A stretch of 64,000 nucleotides of DNA from Channa striata (taxonomy: Eukaryota > Chordata > Actinopteri > Anabantiformes > Channidae): positions 17,353,023 to 17,417,022 of the forward strand of contig CM065180.1 in the NCBI GenBank assembly GCA_033026295.1, in the 5' to 3' direction. The position numbers and the translations under genes were made by a program. The notes beneath the pieces are model-generated. The model did not search any database. It was not told where the DNA came from and saw only the letters and a list, made by a program, of their open reading frames with translations. The first letter of the stretch is position 1, and each line of letters opens with the position of its first letter. This document shows, in pieces, positions 1-14,000 of this stretch.

Positions 1-69
1 TAGAAAACAAATTCACATTTTCCTACAACAGCAGATTATATTGGTTATTTGAAATTTGCGTATACTCAC

Positions 70-3000
70 GTCATTTTGGCCGTCTTGAATCAGTGTAACC
101 TCTTCTTCCTGCATTTCTTCCTCCGTTTGAGTCTGAATAATATAAGAGGATCTAATCAAATGTATACCAAAAGCTAACAGTACATTCCACCCAACAATGA
201 CGTTTAATAAGATGGATGGTGCCTCCTCATTAACCACCACATTAGGGACAAAGATCAAATGACCTGTAGAAACACAAATCAATTTCAATTTGAAACTTCG
301 AAGACGCTGTTTAAGCATTAAGTCTAGTAAAATTTCACTTGCTGTGATAACGAGGGGTTGTTGTTTTTTTTGGCAAATAATCTATACATAAATTGCTAAA
401 TAAATTCCAAATTAAATTCCAGTCTTCCTTTTTATTAATTACTGGCTGAGGTTTTTGTATGATCAATAAACCCCAAATCATTGTTCTGTAGTTCTGAAAA
501 AACTTTTGTGTACTCGTTCTTTAGTGCTTCTAATTGTATTGCAGATTAAATATTTGCAGAAACAAGAAATTGAATACAAATGAAGTTGTTGCTCTTTAAT
601 GCGAAAGCTAAACATGCACATATGCCATAAAATTGCAAAAAAGAAAAACCATATTTTTCATTAACATAATACTTAATGCAGACTTGACTAGTACATGTGT
701 TTCTTCATCAGGTTTTAGTAATTTTTTAAAGCATTTCAAACTTTTGCACTGATACATATTATTTTACTATATCCATTTTATTCACACCCTGAGCATTTGC
801 GATATCGCTGGCATGCATGTGAACAGATATAGCACATTGTTTTGTTTTTTTAAAAATACTGTCGTTTTGTCCAGCCAATAATTGTGACATAAGAGAGAAA
901 CTACACATGCTCCACTATGGCTCTTACCTTGATGATATACTCCTGTGTGTCTGCCACCACTGAGGAGAATTCCACCAGGACGGCATGAGGGTCCTCTGCG
1001 ATGATGGCTGCTGTGGCAAGGCTGTCAACTGATGTCTGCTCCTCCTGCTCAGTGGAATCTTCTTTCTGGCAGCCTCCTGGTGATAATTAGAACCATCTTT
1101 TGTTACAAGCACATGTATTACTACTTACTGAAAACAACGAACACTCAAAGGGAGAATTAATGTGATTTTGATTTCTGTCTATCACACTGACCTTTAGCAC
1201 GCATATGTCGATTAAGGGTCCCGTGCTCAGCAAAGCCCCGACCACATTTCAGGCATTTAAAAGGCTTCTCACCAGTGTGATGGCGGATATGTCGCACCAA
1301 AGAACCTTTTTCCCTGAAACCCCTAAAGCAGAACTGACACACATATGGTTTCTCATCACCGTGAGTCCGCTGATGCACCTGCAGGGCATTCTGAGCGAGA
1401 GAGACAGGAGACAATAGCTTTTGCTGTTAGTCTCTGTTGACAAAAATTGGTGAGGACAAGCTAAACAAAGGCTGTGACCTCAAATTATACTGACAAAAAG
1501 TACATCCACTTCACCTTGGTTTTGTATCCCTTGTTGCATCTGACACAGTGGTAGGGTCTTTCGTCCGAGTGGGCCCTCATGTGCTCACGTACATGCCCAA
1601 CTGTTTTGTACAGTTTGCCACACTCACCACACTTATATCTCCTCTCACTGACATGAACTTCCATGTGTTTTTTCAGCAGGTAACCAGTCAAAAACTCTTT
1701 CTGGCATAGTGTACATTTAAAGGGCTTATAACCTGCAAAAAGAAGCAAGAAAAGATATTTTATCTTTAATGGGCAAAAACTCCCACTTGCATTTTCTGGT
1801 TACAGATTTTGGACCTGGTTTGACAGGAAATATAATTTAAATTACCCAAATGTCTCTTGACATGAAAGCGGAAGTAATTCAGTCCTTTAAAGGAGCGGTT
1901 ACAGTGTGGACAAGTGTGCAATTTTGAGGAGGTCTGATCATCCCCATCCACTGTTTCCTGAAAATAAATCACATAAGGACAGACTGCTTGAAAATGAACA
2001 TAATGCACATGCAAATAATCGCCAACGGTTCATCAGGTCCCTAGACTTCCACTAATATTGTCCTTAAAACGTTTTTCTATTTAAAACACCAACCTCTGTC
2101 TCCAACTCCACAAACTCTTCTTTAATCTGGATCTCAGTGATGTTCTCATCAATATCAGGACAGTCAGAAACCACTTTGTTTATCTCCTCTGTTGCCTGAG
2201 ATGTCTCCTCAACCACTGCTTCCTCTGTCCCCAGTGCAATACCAGAGTTGATAATGGCCTGGCAGATGAGGTTATCGCCAGCTGCTGCAGCTGCAGCCAA
2301 AGCTTCTGCTTGAGACTGTTCTACCACAACCTGGATAGATGAACAGCAAACAGGTAGGATAAAAACTGTCAGAGGCAAGGCCATGTCATACCAAATACTT
2401 ATCTTCCCCTTTATTTTATTTTTGCAAGAAATGTACCAGAAAGCATTTAAAATACAGTACCTTGCAAAAGTATTCATACAACTTACATTACATTTTTAAA
2501 TTTTACACATTTTGTATGTGTAATGTATATGTGTACAAATAAATGTCTGAAAAGTGTGGCATGCCCCTCTTAGTCAATACTTTGTTGAACCACCTTTCTT
2601 TGCTATTACAGCTGCAAGTGTTTTGGGTTACGTCTCTCTACCGGCAACATCAAGGCCATCAATTATCCCATAAACTCCGACCAGCTTCCCTGTCCCTGCT
2701 GAAGAAAAGCATCCGTACTACATGATGCAGCCACCACGTTTCACAGTGGGGATGGTGTTTTCAGGGTAATGTGCAGTGTTAGTGCAAAACGCTATGTGCG
2801 GTGGAAACATTTTTGTTCTCATCTGACCAGAGCACCTTCCACATGTTTGCTGTGTCCCCCAAATGGCTTGGCTAACACTACAAACGGGACTTCTTATGGA
2901 TTTCTTCTTGCCGTTCTTTCATGAAGGCGAGATTTGTGGAGTGAGTAATCTCTGCAGCTCCTCCAGAGTTAACATGGGCCTCCCAGCTGCTTCTCTGATT

Positions 3001-5406
3001 AATCCTCTCTTTGTCCAGTCTGTCGGTTTAGGTGGACAGCCATGCCTTGGTAGGACTGCAGTTGTACCATACTCTTTCCATTTTTGGATCACAGCTTGGA
3101 CAGTGTTTCGTGAGATGTTAAACTTCAAATACTTGTTTTGTAACCCACTTTTCCACAACTCTAACCTGTCTGGTGTGTTTCTTGGACTTCACGATGCTGT
3201 GTGTTCACTAACATTCTCTAACAAACCACTGAGGGCTTCATAGAACAGCTGTATTTATACTGAGATTAAATTATCCACAGGTGGACTCTATTTACTAATT
3301 AAGTGACTTCTGAAGGCAATTGGTTCGATTGGATTTTAGTTTGGAGTATCGCTGTAAGGGGCAGAATACAAATGCGCTCTACACTTTTCGGATGTTTATT
3401 TGTATAAAATATTGAAAACCATTCATCATTTTTCTCACTTCACAATTATGTACAACTTTTTTGTCGATCACATAAAATCCCACTAAAATACATTTGCATT
3501 TGTGGCTGTAACAAAGTTCAAGGGGTATAAATACTTTTTCAAGTTACTGTAATATATTTTGCCTGGCAACAGCATATAGAGATTTTTTTAACAAGCCCTT
3601 AATGTACATCCCTTCTTCACTCACCTGTTGCTCCTGTGTTGTTCCATCCACCTCCATAGTAAAGTGGACCTGATGGAGAACCTCTTGGGAACCAGCCTCA
3701 ACCACACTGACAACAGCAGTCTGAGCCTCCACCATCTCCTGATCCTCTGACTGTTCCTCCACAACCATCACTTCTTGTTGGTCAGACGTTGCATTGTGAT
3801 CAGCTTCGATTCCTGGTCAATGAACATACAGGGGACTGTCACTTCTTTACATGTTAAAAGTTCAATCCTTCAATAGCTAGAGCAAATTTCCTTTGATAGA
3901 ACTGCGCATGACTATTTAATAACTGTCTTTTGCAGAGAAACCTAAAGCACAAGAAACCGGCACCTGCAGTATATATCTGACCTTTTTGTACTCCATCTTT
4001 GCTGACCAAGATCTCCTTGTACTGAACAAAGCGGATCTTTTCTGTGCAAGGTGTGAGCGCTTTATGGTGTCTAGTGAGGGCACCTGACTCTCTGAAGGAC
4101 TGGCCACAAAGAGTACAGCGATACGGTCGCTCATCTGTAAAAGAACGGGGGTTATAATAAGTTCAAATGTATCAGAAAAAAGAAGAAAAGCCAGAGTTTA
4201 ATCTCTGTACCAGTGTGACGACGGTTGTGGCGAATCAGGGAGCCTTTTGTACGAAAGGAGGTCGCACACAGGTCACACGAGAAGTTCTTCTGGTCACTGT
4301 GAGTTTTCATGTGAGTCCTTAAGATATTTGTCTGTAGGGTGAGACAGAATGTACTAGAGAAAAAAACAATGGCAACATAGTGTAATAGATAATCTGTTAT
4401 CACTTCTAGTAGAAATCTATTTATGTATTGTCATTACTCATCTGAAAATTTCCTAATCATAAGTACAAAAACACACACAAATCAAAAATACTTACTGTTT
4501 TAAAGGTTTTTTCACAAAGTTGGCATATGTAGCGACCCTCTTGGTTGACTTTGTAAACAACTTTGTCATTGTCAGCATTATCAGATACAGATCCTTCAGT
4601 CAGTTCTGACTGGTCATTGACTTTTTGTGAGGCTATTTTTTTCCTGCGACCTCGGCCCAAAAGACTATTGTTTTCATCTATGTGCAAAACAGACAAAACG
4701 AAGGTGTCAATTCAATCTGAAAACTGGCAAATTAACAGACATCAAACTCTTAAACGGCACCCAGTGCTGACCCACCATTAGCTGCCTTCACTGGTTCATC
4801 TGGAGAAGCACATTTAGCTGTTTTTATCTCTGAAGGAGGGCTTGTGGCTGCAGCCACCTGGCAAAATGTAATATTACAGCGATTAGATTTGTCCCGCCCG
4901 CAATTATTGAATATTAACCAGCACCTCACAGCACTTACCTTTGAGTTAGCATCCGGGCTGCTGGCCTCTCGTTCCTCCACACGTTTACAACTGTGATGCA
5001 GCTTGTGCTGAATGAAAGCTTCCAGCGTGGAAAACTCGGCTTGACAGCGTCCACATTTGTGCACATCTTGATCTAATAGCGAAGAAAATCCCTTTCCATG
5101 TGAGATTATGTCATCAACGTGTTTGTGCAGCAAGCTACCATTTAAGTGGTGTAAACTTTTCGAAACCCTGCTGACTGGCTGGAAACAAACTGGCTAATGC
5201 TGCTAATGCTAGCTAATGTTAGCAGTCCTCGACGGGAGGAAGTTAGCTAGGCCCAAACGCGGTAATAGATAAACATTTCACACTTATATTGACTGGTAAG
5301 AGGACTAACCTTCGTCTCCCAGTGTAGTCTGAATGGTGATGGTCTCGTTGCCGTTCTTCGTTTTCTCCCTCTCTGTTTCTGCCGTATGATTATTTTCTAC
5401 ATTCAT
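70..5406 (-). CDS. e4f1: E4F transcription factor 1 (5' and central part; C-terminus outside window)
   Basis: Thirteen exons read right to left: 5310-5406, 4939-5072, 4776-4857, 4496-4677, 4211-4331, 3982-4134, 3625-3812, 2094-2330, 1846-1957, 1515-1732, 1192-1390, 928-1076, 70-132. Every junction is GT-AG and all phases close. The protein starts MNVENNHTAE, then has the E4F1-specific N-terminal motif DVHKCGRCQAEF, an N-terminal group of C2H2 fingers (CQLCEKTF, CDLCATSF, CTLCGQSF), an acidic glutamine/alanine-rich linker, and a C-terminal finger cluster (CPHCNRSF, CTLCQKEF, CGECGKLY, CVRCNKGY, CQFCFRGF, CLKCGRGF) ending HGTLNRHMRAKG. The tail DPHAVLVEFSSVVADTQEYI matches E4F1 closely. Known family role: nuclear DNA-binding regulator of cell-cycle and pyruvate-dehydrogenase genes and an atypical ubiquitin E3 acting on p53. 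The donor after 70 shows that further coding exons lie left of the window. Exon 8 is separated from exon 7 by a transposon-bearing intron. Identity is very secure; individual boundaries could be off by a few bases. Confidence 0.93.
2455..3549 (-). mobile_element. Decayed Tc1/mariner-like DNA transposon in e4f1 intron
   Basis: Inverted ends of about 25 bases occur at 2455-2479 and 3525-3549, differing at a few positions, and each is flanked by a TA dinucleotide (2453-2454 and 3550-3551), the Tc1/mariner target-site signature. The minus strand between them carries the N-terminal helix-turn-helix part of a Tc1 transposase at 2919-3158 (ISRNTVQAVIQKWKEYGTT, then PRHGCPPKP). Further degenerate pieces in several frames follow, including a VLWSDEN-like stretch near 2820-2840. 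At about 1.1 kb it is shorter than an intact Tc1 element (about 1.6 kb), so it has internal deletions and frameshifts and is not autonomous. It lies in the sense orientation of e4f1, wholly inside the intron between 2331 and 3624. Confidence 0.9.
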
Positions 5407-6380
5407 GTCGTTCGAATTCTCCGTCCCTGTCGCAACGCTACATCAGGGAGGAAAAACATGGCGGATTTACGACCCCGTAGTCATAACAACAAAAGGGCAC
5501 CTGCTTATGTCTGAATGGATAAAGAGGAAAACCAACAATATATGCTACACACAGCTGTGTATTATGCGTTTGAGATTATAACCCATGCATGGGAATAGAT
5601 TTTGCTTCTTTTATGGTTCTTAATTAATAAACACAATTCCCTCCCCCTTGCACAAAGGTATTATACCACAAACCAATATATGTATGAATATGTATGTATG
5701 TATGAATATACATATATATGTTATTTTCAATAATTCTAAATATTCTATAATCCTCTATAATTAAAAGCAGCACTGTATATAATTTTTACTTCAAGTATAC
5801 GTACACTACTTAGGTTGGAGGTCCAAAACACTATTTTTAAACTGTAATGAATTTGATGGTGATGATAACTTAATAAATGTGTAAATTTCCAGATTTGCAA
5901 AGGAAAACAAGATAAATTCACAAGTTATCTCTGGTGTATAGGCACATATTGATAAGATTTTACATCTGCAAAAGCTAAACAAATGGAGTGGAGTACAAGT
6001 AAAACGTTTCTTACTCAATTGTAGTGGAGGAAAATAAACATAGAATTGTTTTTAATAAAGTACAAGTTGGCTATTTGTACTGGTGATCAAGTTGCGTACT
6101 TGAGCAAAGGTTACCTATTTACCATCAGTGATTATAACATTTTTTTGCATTTCTTTGAAAATACTGTTTTCATCTTTTGTCCTTTTTTAAAATTCTGTTT
6201 GTACATGGTTCATATGACAGTTTTGAGTGTAAGATTGTGGATGTTCATCACTATAGGACTACAACGGATGGAAAATGTCAAAACATTTGGTTCATATCGA
6301 GGTTTGCTTCTGCTACGAGCGAAACAAGCAGACGCATTCACGACACAAAAGTAAACAACAAACACTTTACGGCAGTAAAT
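5407..6380. promoter_or_regulatory. Divergent intergenic promoter region, e4f1 / ciao3
   Basis: About 970 bases separate the two start codons, which face away from each other. A YY1-like AACATGGCGG motif lies at about 5454-5464, close upstream of the e4f1 start. The middle (5560-6050) is AT-rich with short GTAT/TA repeats around 5690-5730, and I see no gene in it. Whether one core promoter serves both genes is inference from the arrangement. Confidence 0.4.
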
Positions 6381-9300
6381 ATGGCTTCTCATTTCAGCGG
6401 AGTGCTGCAGTTGACAGATCTCGATGATTTTATCACCCCTTCTCAGGTTGTGAAACAACATATTCAACAATCATATGTTGTTTTTTTTAAACAAAAGGAC
6501 ACAATTAAAGATAATAATTATCTTCGCATATAAAAGTAGCCAGCAGCGGAAAACTTACGGAAGTAACATTAGCTAGCATGTTTGCTGTTACCAAGTTAGC
6601 CGTTCTCCTCCTCGTTCGTATCATTGCATCTCGTTATAAACTCGTATTATAATAATATGTAAACTAGTTAGCTTGGTTGTTACTGATCACACGTTGTAAA
6701 ATCCACCAGTGTTAATATAAAATGCGGCCAATAACGCTACATTTAACTTGTCGTTAATGTTAGCACGTGTTATGTATTTAGCTATGATGTAATATAAAGA
6801 TGTTTCTTTTTTTGTGGATACTCGTAGAATTTGTTACAATATACAGTGCTGTACTGCAGCTTTACTTAATGTCCTGAATTTTAAATAAATTTGTTACGTT
6901 CCAGATGCGTCATATCGAGGCTCCGAGGTTCATTGCCAGTATGAATTCTCTTCTTTTATCTGTAACTGTTAGTGAAGAATTTAGACATTGAATGGCATCT
7001 TATAGATGCCTTATGTTTCGTCTATGTAAAAAAACAAATGTTTACTACTCATAACGTTTTGACGTGTTTTGCATATACAGTTGTATTAGGTAAATCAAGT
7101 ATAGCTGTCAAATGATTCGTTAGTCAATGCATTATGTCCTTATTATAATTTGGAGAACATCCCAACCTTTGAGGAAACACTGCCTCAGTATTTTGTAATT
7201 TGGTTCAAATATTTTTGTTTTTGTTTTTGTAGGAATGTGTCAAACCTGTCAAAGTAGAGAAAAAACAAGGAAAGTCTGTGGCCAAAATTCAAATAGAAGA
7301 TGATGGCAGTTATGTCCAAGTGAACCAGGTGGTTATACAAGATTTAAACAACACACATGTGAATTAATACAGTTGTAGTTTGGTAGTACACTTAACATTG
7401 ATTTATTGGCCCTGTGGTTGTAGGATGGTGGGAAGAAGAAGTTAGAGAAAGCAAAGATCTCTTTGAATGATTGTTTGGCCTGCAGTGGCTGCATTACCTC
7501 AGCAGAAAGTGTCCTCATCACACAGCAGAGCCATGAAGAGCTATTCAAAGTGCTGCGCAAAAACAAGGTAAAGATAAATGCGTGTGTGTATGTTGTGTAT
7601 TTGGTTTTCATAGTTTCTACAGCCTTTGGCATGTGACAATATTTAATATTATGCAATAGTATTCATCTGTGACATCTGGACTCTCTACAGGCCAGCACAA
7701 CAGAACAGAAGGTTGTGGTGGTGTCAGTGTCCCCGCAGTCCAGAGCCTCCCTAGCAGCACATTATGGCCTCAGTAGCAGTGAGGCAGGCAGGAGGCTTAC
7801 TTCTTTCTTCAAAGGTCTTGGTAAGTGCAAATGTTATTGTTCCATTTTATTTAAGTATTACAACTCACAATAAAACAGGAAATGACAGACAAACACAGAT
7901 GAAGATTTTTATTATTCTTTTTTTAGGGGTTCATCATGTGTTTGATACAAGCTTTAGTCGGACTTTCAGTTTGCTGGAGAGCCAAAGAGAGTTTGTCAGA
8001 CGTTTTCAGAGAAAGGACCAAGACAACAAGGCCCTGCCAATGCTAACCTCTGCCTGTCCAGGTAATCCATTAAATCTCTGTATATGTTATACAAATACCA
8101 TATTTCACTCCTTCTGGGTTATTTTCTAAACATTAGCATCACATAAAAGTACAACTATTAGCTTTGTTGGTAGAACAGTAACTTACTGTCCTGTTTGCTA
8201 TAGGACAAAAAGACAGTAGATAGAATTTAGGCATTCATTTAGTGGGATAATAGTTGTATAATTTGGTTGTCAGTGTCATCAGCCAGACAAAGTTCCATTG
8301 TGTTTGTGTGTTTTTACCAGGTTGGATCTGCTACGCAGAGAAGACCCACGGGGAATTAATTCTTCCTTACATTAGTACCACTAGGTCTCCTCAGCAGATG
8401 ATGGGTTCTCTGGTTAAAGGCTTTTTCGCTGAACAACAGGTGAAATTTGTATTTGGAATCATTTGACTTAAGTCATTTTTAGTATCTACCCAAATATGAA
8501 ATGGTGACTCCTGGGGAATACAGTGCTGGAATCCGATAGATTCAAAAGTGTGATATATTGTTATTGAAAAGGGAATAAGAATTTGTCTCCTGACTTTTGT
8601 ATTGTGTGTGTGTTTGTGTGTGTGTCATCAGGGCCTGCATCCACAGCAGATTTACCACGTGGCAGTAATGCCATGCTTTGACAAGAAACTTGAGGCTTCA
8701 AGGTCAGACTTCTACCTTGACAAAGCTGAGACCCGAGAAGTGGACTGTGTCATCACCTCTGGTACGGTGACTACTCTTACAATTTTCTTCTGTGTGTATA
8801 AATGTGGAATAACTTCTCATTTTTTTACTTGTCCCCATCCCATATAGGAGAGGTTCAGAAAATGCTGGAGGAAGAAAATGTGTCCCTTAATAATCTGGAG
8901 CCTGCAGCTTTAGATACATTGTAAGTTTTTTGCCATTTAATTTTTTTTTTTATCTTCATTATGGACTTTCCCCATCCAAGCTTCAATATCTCAAATAAGA
9001 GATATACTCAAAGTCTGCATTTTATTATTGACCTAGGTTCAGCAGTGTTTGTGGGGATGAATTCCTGAGTCATGCTGGGAGTGGTTCAGGGGGTTACCTT
9101 CATCATGTCTTTACCTATGCTGCAAAGCAGCTGTTTGGAGAGGAGGTGAAGGAGCTGACTTACAAAACCATGAGGTGAGTGTGTCTCAGCTGTTTGAAAA
9201 GTTTGAATTTTTAAAGAGTTTAAGTAGATTACTTCAACAATCACAGAATACATTTACTTGTTGATAATGCTGAATTATTATACACCATTTTTTAGAAACA

Positions 9301-9984
9301 TATGTTCATTCTGTCTGAAAATTACTTATTAACCCACGTTTCCCAACTAATCACCACAGGAATAAAGACTTCCAAGAGGTGACTCTAGAGAAAGACGGAG
9401 TAGTCCTGTTGTGCTTTGCTTCGACATATGGCTTCAGAAACATCCAGAACCTAGTGCAGAAACTTAAGAGGGGGAAGTCGCCTTACCACTTTGTGGAAGT
9501 TATGGCCTGTCCCTCAGGTAAGGAAATAGATGTGTAAGTCAGCATTTCCAACACCAATGTCCGCCATTGTTCCTTTTCTATATGTGGAGAGTACAGGGTT
9601 GTTGCAGCAGAGATTTTAAATTCTAACCTGGTGTCTATTATGCATTTACATTTGGCAGAGCTAGCTCTAAGTCCATAACTTTGTGTCTTTGAATGCAAAT
9701 TACATCAAGCACATTTCTTTTTACATCCTGCCAACATGTCAGGTTGTCTAAATGGTGGTGGACAGGTGAAAAGTGAAGGTGGTCATAACCAAAAGGAGCT
9801 TCTCCAGAAGGTTGAGGAACTCTACAAGGGGGAACGCTCCCTGTCACCAGAAGACAACCTACATGTGGCAGAGCTGTATCAGTCCTGGCTCCACAGTGTA
9901 GGAGAAGAAAGAGCCAGAGAGCTGCTACACACGCAGTACCACACTGTGGAGAAGATGACCAATGGACTCACGATGAAGTGGTGA
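6381..9984 (+). CDS. ciao3: Cytosolic iron-sulfur assembly component 3 (NARFL / IOP1)
   Basis: Eleven exons: 6381-6446, 7233-7328, 7424-7567, 7691-7820, 7927-8061, 8321-8439, 8632-8761, 8848-8920, 9037-9174, 9360-9517, 9743-9984. They total 1431 bases, giving 476 residues, the same length as human CIAO3. The protein begins MASHFSGVLQLTDLDDFI. The N-terminal Fe-S ligands are present: C24 (ECVKP) and C71/C74/C77 (CLACSGC). The hydrogenase-like C-terminal cluster ligands are seen in ACPGWICYAEKTHG, VMPCFDKK and ACPSGCLNGGG. It ends with the conserved C-terminal tryptophan. Known role: an [FeFe]-hydrogenase-like adaptor in the cytosol that links early Fe-S cluster assembly to the CIAO1-CIAO2B-MMS19 targeting complex. 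All junctions are GT-AG and phase-consistent, so the gene looks intact. It is divergent from e4f1 and convergent with haghl. Confidence 0.96.
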
Positions 9985-10246
9985 TGAAGGTTTTTTGCCT
10001 GGATGATTTTGCAGAATTCTATCTTTTTTATTCAGTAGACACTAATTTGAGAATGATCTAAATATGTAAGTTGCTATCTGATAAGGGTAAATTTTGAAAA
10101 AAAAAAAAAAAATTTAATATCAGTCTGATAACAATATACCCTCCACAAATATGTACTAACAATTTTTTGTGTCATAGAGAAAATCTAAGCTTAAACAAAA
10201 AACTGTTTATTTACCATGTGATTATATTTAAATGTACACTAAGAAA

Positions 10247-10252
10247 AATAAA
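10247..10252 (+). terminator. Polyadenylation signal AATAAA, ciao3
   Basis: A canonical AATAAA lies 263 bases after the ciao3 stop codon, with T-rich and TGT-rich sequence just downstream. It is the first good plus-strand signal after the gene. Confidence 0.6.
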
Positions 10253-10322
10253 CATTTATTGTTGACACCTGTTTGTATGTTTTAAAAATATGTCCACATA
10301 ACGTATATTCAGTCTGATATGT

Positions 10323-10328
10323 TTTATT
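10323..10328 (-). terminator. Polyadenylation signal AATAAA (minus strand), haghl
   Basis: TTTATT on the plus strand reads AATAAA on the minus strand, about 690 bases downstream of the haghl stop. It sits only about 70 bases from the ciao3 signal on the other strand, so the two 3' ends nearly meet or overlap. Usage is inferred. Confidence 0.4.
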
Positions 10329-11018
10329 GAATGATCATTAATCGTGTACAGTTACAAGCTCTTGCAAAGTGAAGGTCTAAACTTTGGGATGAAAAGGAGC
10401 AGCTGACATTTGTAGTGATAATACTTGGTGATGTACACTGTGTCAGGTACATGTCCAAACACTGCTTACAAAGTGCACAGTAAATGGGATAAATTCACAT
10501 TCACACATAATGATCATTGATTAACTCTGTAAATTTTGTCTGCTAAATTAAGCAAAAGAGAGACTGTAAAACTCAAAAGGTTAAATGAGAGCAATGGGAA
10601 TGTTACCAGACGGGAAATAAACAGAGCAAAAGTGCATATCATTGAAACATTCTAATACAAGCAAGTAAAAGAACGTCAGTGGGGTTTTCCTCCCAAAACC
10701 AGCTATGCATAACATAATAATCAACAAATCAAAAAAGTGTCACTGGAAATCGGTTTTGGCAGAAAGTTACAAACTCTGCATAAGTGACTGAAAGACCAGC
10801 CTATAAATGAATGTAGTTTTAGAAATATTTAATGGAAGCAGCTTTATACTGGCCTTTCTGTGCAGACATCTGTCTTTTTTATATTTTTAAATTATATGTC
10901 CCCCTTGAAGGTCAAAAATGTAGGGTAATAGCAAAATACACCAAACTCTACAGTCTTGTGTCTTGATGCATTAGTTCACTCAAACTTCCCTGTGAGTTTA
11001 AAGGTCTGAAACTACATC

Positions 11019-14000
11019 TCAAGGTCTGAGAAGCCCCCACTCCAACGCCAACATGGCGTGGGGAGGAAGTCTCTCCTTGGGCTTTTTAAATTTGTCTTTC
11101 TCCTTGCGCAGGACCCTCAGCACCTCGATCGGGTCGGTCTTTCCTGTGAACTTTTGCACACCTTCCTCCCTATTGCAAAGCAAGAGGAGTTGAAAAGAAA
11201 GTTATGTCTTATGTCCAAAAAAATAACCAGTATGCAAAACAATTAGTGCATTTCTTACATTATCACAATTTTTATATACAAACTATCTTTATCCTTTTAA
11301 ATAGTTCTGTGAGGGTTGCAGCCTCGGCCTAAATCAGTTTTTAATCATCTACAGTACAGCACATTTGATTTAAGTATTAGGTTTATTTCTTTGACATAGA
11401 CAATTGGTTTATGTAGCATGCACATTTAATACTTTTTAATATTTTGTCAACATTTTAAGTATCACTTTAGATGTATCGATTTAATTTCTCTTTTCCTTGA
11501 GTTACCATTCTGCTATATAAGTGCACCCCTTTGTATGAGTCAGGTTAGGTCAGTTTTCTTTGGTTTCTGGTTAGAACTTGTGTCGTAGTTCAGTTTCTAA
11601 TGGTTTAAGTTTAGCTATCTTGTGTCCACCTCATTTAGAGCCCAATTTTGCTAATAATTAAAATTTCTTTGTATAATATTTTGGGTAAATAAAATTTGAA
11701 TTAAAAAAACTATGGATAAATTTAATTCCTGTGTGTAACTCGGTCCCTGACAACAGCTAATAATACAGGTACAAATAACTGGCTATTTTAAAGGTAACTT
11801 TTGTTAGTCTCCAGATGGCTGGAGATGTTTTTTACTTGGTTCAGTCTTTTATTGTTTATATACATAATCAGGCACCTCATAAAAACCACCTGTTGTTTTT
11901 TATATTTTATTTTACTTAGGTCAATACTTTTACTTTTGTACTTTAAGTAAAATGTATATACTCTGCTTAGTACTTTTACTCGAGTAAAAGTTAGCCTTCC
12001 ACCTGTGAACAGAGTCTATCAAATTTGTCTGAGTATGGGGCTGTGTAGCTGCATAGCGCCATGTAGACACTTGTCCTCCATAACATTAAGACCATATTAA
12101 AGTTTCGGCTGATTGGTTTATGCTGCAAATGTATAAAAATATCCAAACTTACGAGAGGCGAAGAAAAGGGTTGTATTCAAACTCCTCCATTAGGGTAGAC
12201 GGCACCGTGGGTTTGTCGTCATCATCTCTTGCCTGCAGACACAAATCCAAAAAACTTATAATATTTCTTGTGTATTTATAGAATAAGACTTTTTTTTTTT
12301 AGAATATTTAGTCATAAAATAATAAGATAAGAAACGATAGCTTAAGCAGGAAACAGTGTATTTCCAAAGTATAATAGACTTCTAATGTGGTCCACTATAC
12401 TGTAGCTAATTAATGTCCTGGTGCCAGAGTCATTAAAACACCAAAAATGTATTAATCCGCAGCAAAACAACCCAAAATGCACAACTTACTTCTTTTTGAA
12501 ATATGTTTGTTGACTACAGTGACAGCTGTTAAGAGAATAATTCAGCCAGTCTCTACACTTTTGACCAATCAGAAATGTATGTCTTTAGTAAGAATCAATA
12601 GGCCTGAGGTGGGAAACCACAGACTTATACATTGCTAAGGTTTTGGTTTTCCGTTGACGATAACAAAAATATTGATTTCTGACAGTGTTTGTTGCATTTC
12701 TCACCCTTGCCCAGCTCAGCATCTCTTTAACCTTCTCGTTCTCTGGCTCGACCAGCATTGCAAACTTCAGATTCTTGATGGTGTACTCGTGTCCACAGAA
12801 CACCTTCTACAGAGGAACAAGGCAGAATTTAAGTTTAGGAATACAGTAGATCACATTCTGTAGGAGAGATCTTTTATGACCTCACATATGTGACAGTAGA
12901 CTGAGTTTTTTTGGTCATTCTTGGCCTTGTGCCATGTTTGAGATGCTGAAGGAAATACTGAAGGAAAGGGACTGGAGTGAAAGGAGGTAGTGAGTCAGGC
13001 TGCACTTGATCCCTTTTTTGTGTGTTTATTCAGTGTGACTCAGGAATACACCAGCTCTTATCTGAGGTCGTGTTTGCGAACATTAAGCCTGTAACCATGA
13101 CAGATCTCGCTTAATAAACTAACCGTATCTTGAGGTAGGGATCCCAGCACATGGGTGAGATTATGATACATCTGTTCTGCCGTACCCTCAAGAAACCGCC
13201 CGCATCCACCAATAAAGAGTGTATCCCCTAAATACCAAAACAAAAATGACACGGATGGCGGTGGTCAGTTTCTGTCATCCCACCCAACAAGAACAATAGA
13301 CAAGTCAAAGGGGATTCATATCTCTAGCCACTCAAAACAAACTAAACATATTTGCCTAAAAACACAAAGTGCATTTTTGCCTTCACGCAGCGAGTTTACT
13401 GCACGGGTGTAAGATGTATGGAGAAACATTACGTGTCACATTTCAAATGGCTCACTCGCTTGTTATGTTAAACGACAAAGACCTGAGAACACAGCAGGGG
13501 CATCTGTGCACTCATCCTCCCAAACAAAGTAGCACATGTGACCAGAGGTATGGCAGGGAGTGAACAGGCACCTCACATTGATGGAGTTAAACTGCAATTG
13601 AAGAAAGCACAATATCAAAAGACAACATGGCAGAAACATAAAAAATATTGCATTTTTCTATAATTCACATGTTGATGTAAAGCATTCTGCGACTCTCATA
13701 GTAACCTTGAGTTCCTGAGAGTTGGTGACTTTGTCCGTCAGACCTCCAATACGATCATCTCCCCCATAGACTCTCAAGCCGGGAACCTCCTTCAGCAGAG
13801 CCTCATTCCCCCGAGCATGGTCCCTGATATGTGAAAACAAGTATTCAGCCGTGACGTTTTGGGTATAACTGATATAATATAATTCTTGCAGAAATGTTAG
13901 TTTCTTACCAGTGATGGTGTGTGGTGAGAACAGCTGTCAGAGACAAGCCTTCTCTCTTCACTATTTCTAGCAGCTGTCCAAAAAAAAAAAAAAAAACTAA

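Noticed and set aside
2863..3243. 126-codon plus-strand ORF
   Set aside because: It is antisense to the Tc1-like transposase remnant and has no domain of its own.
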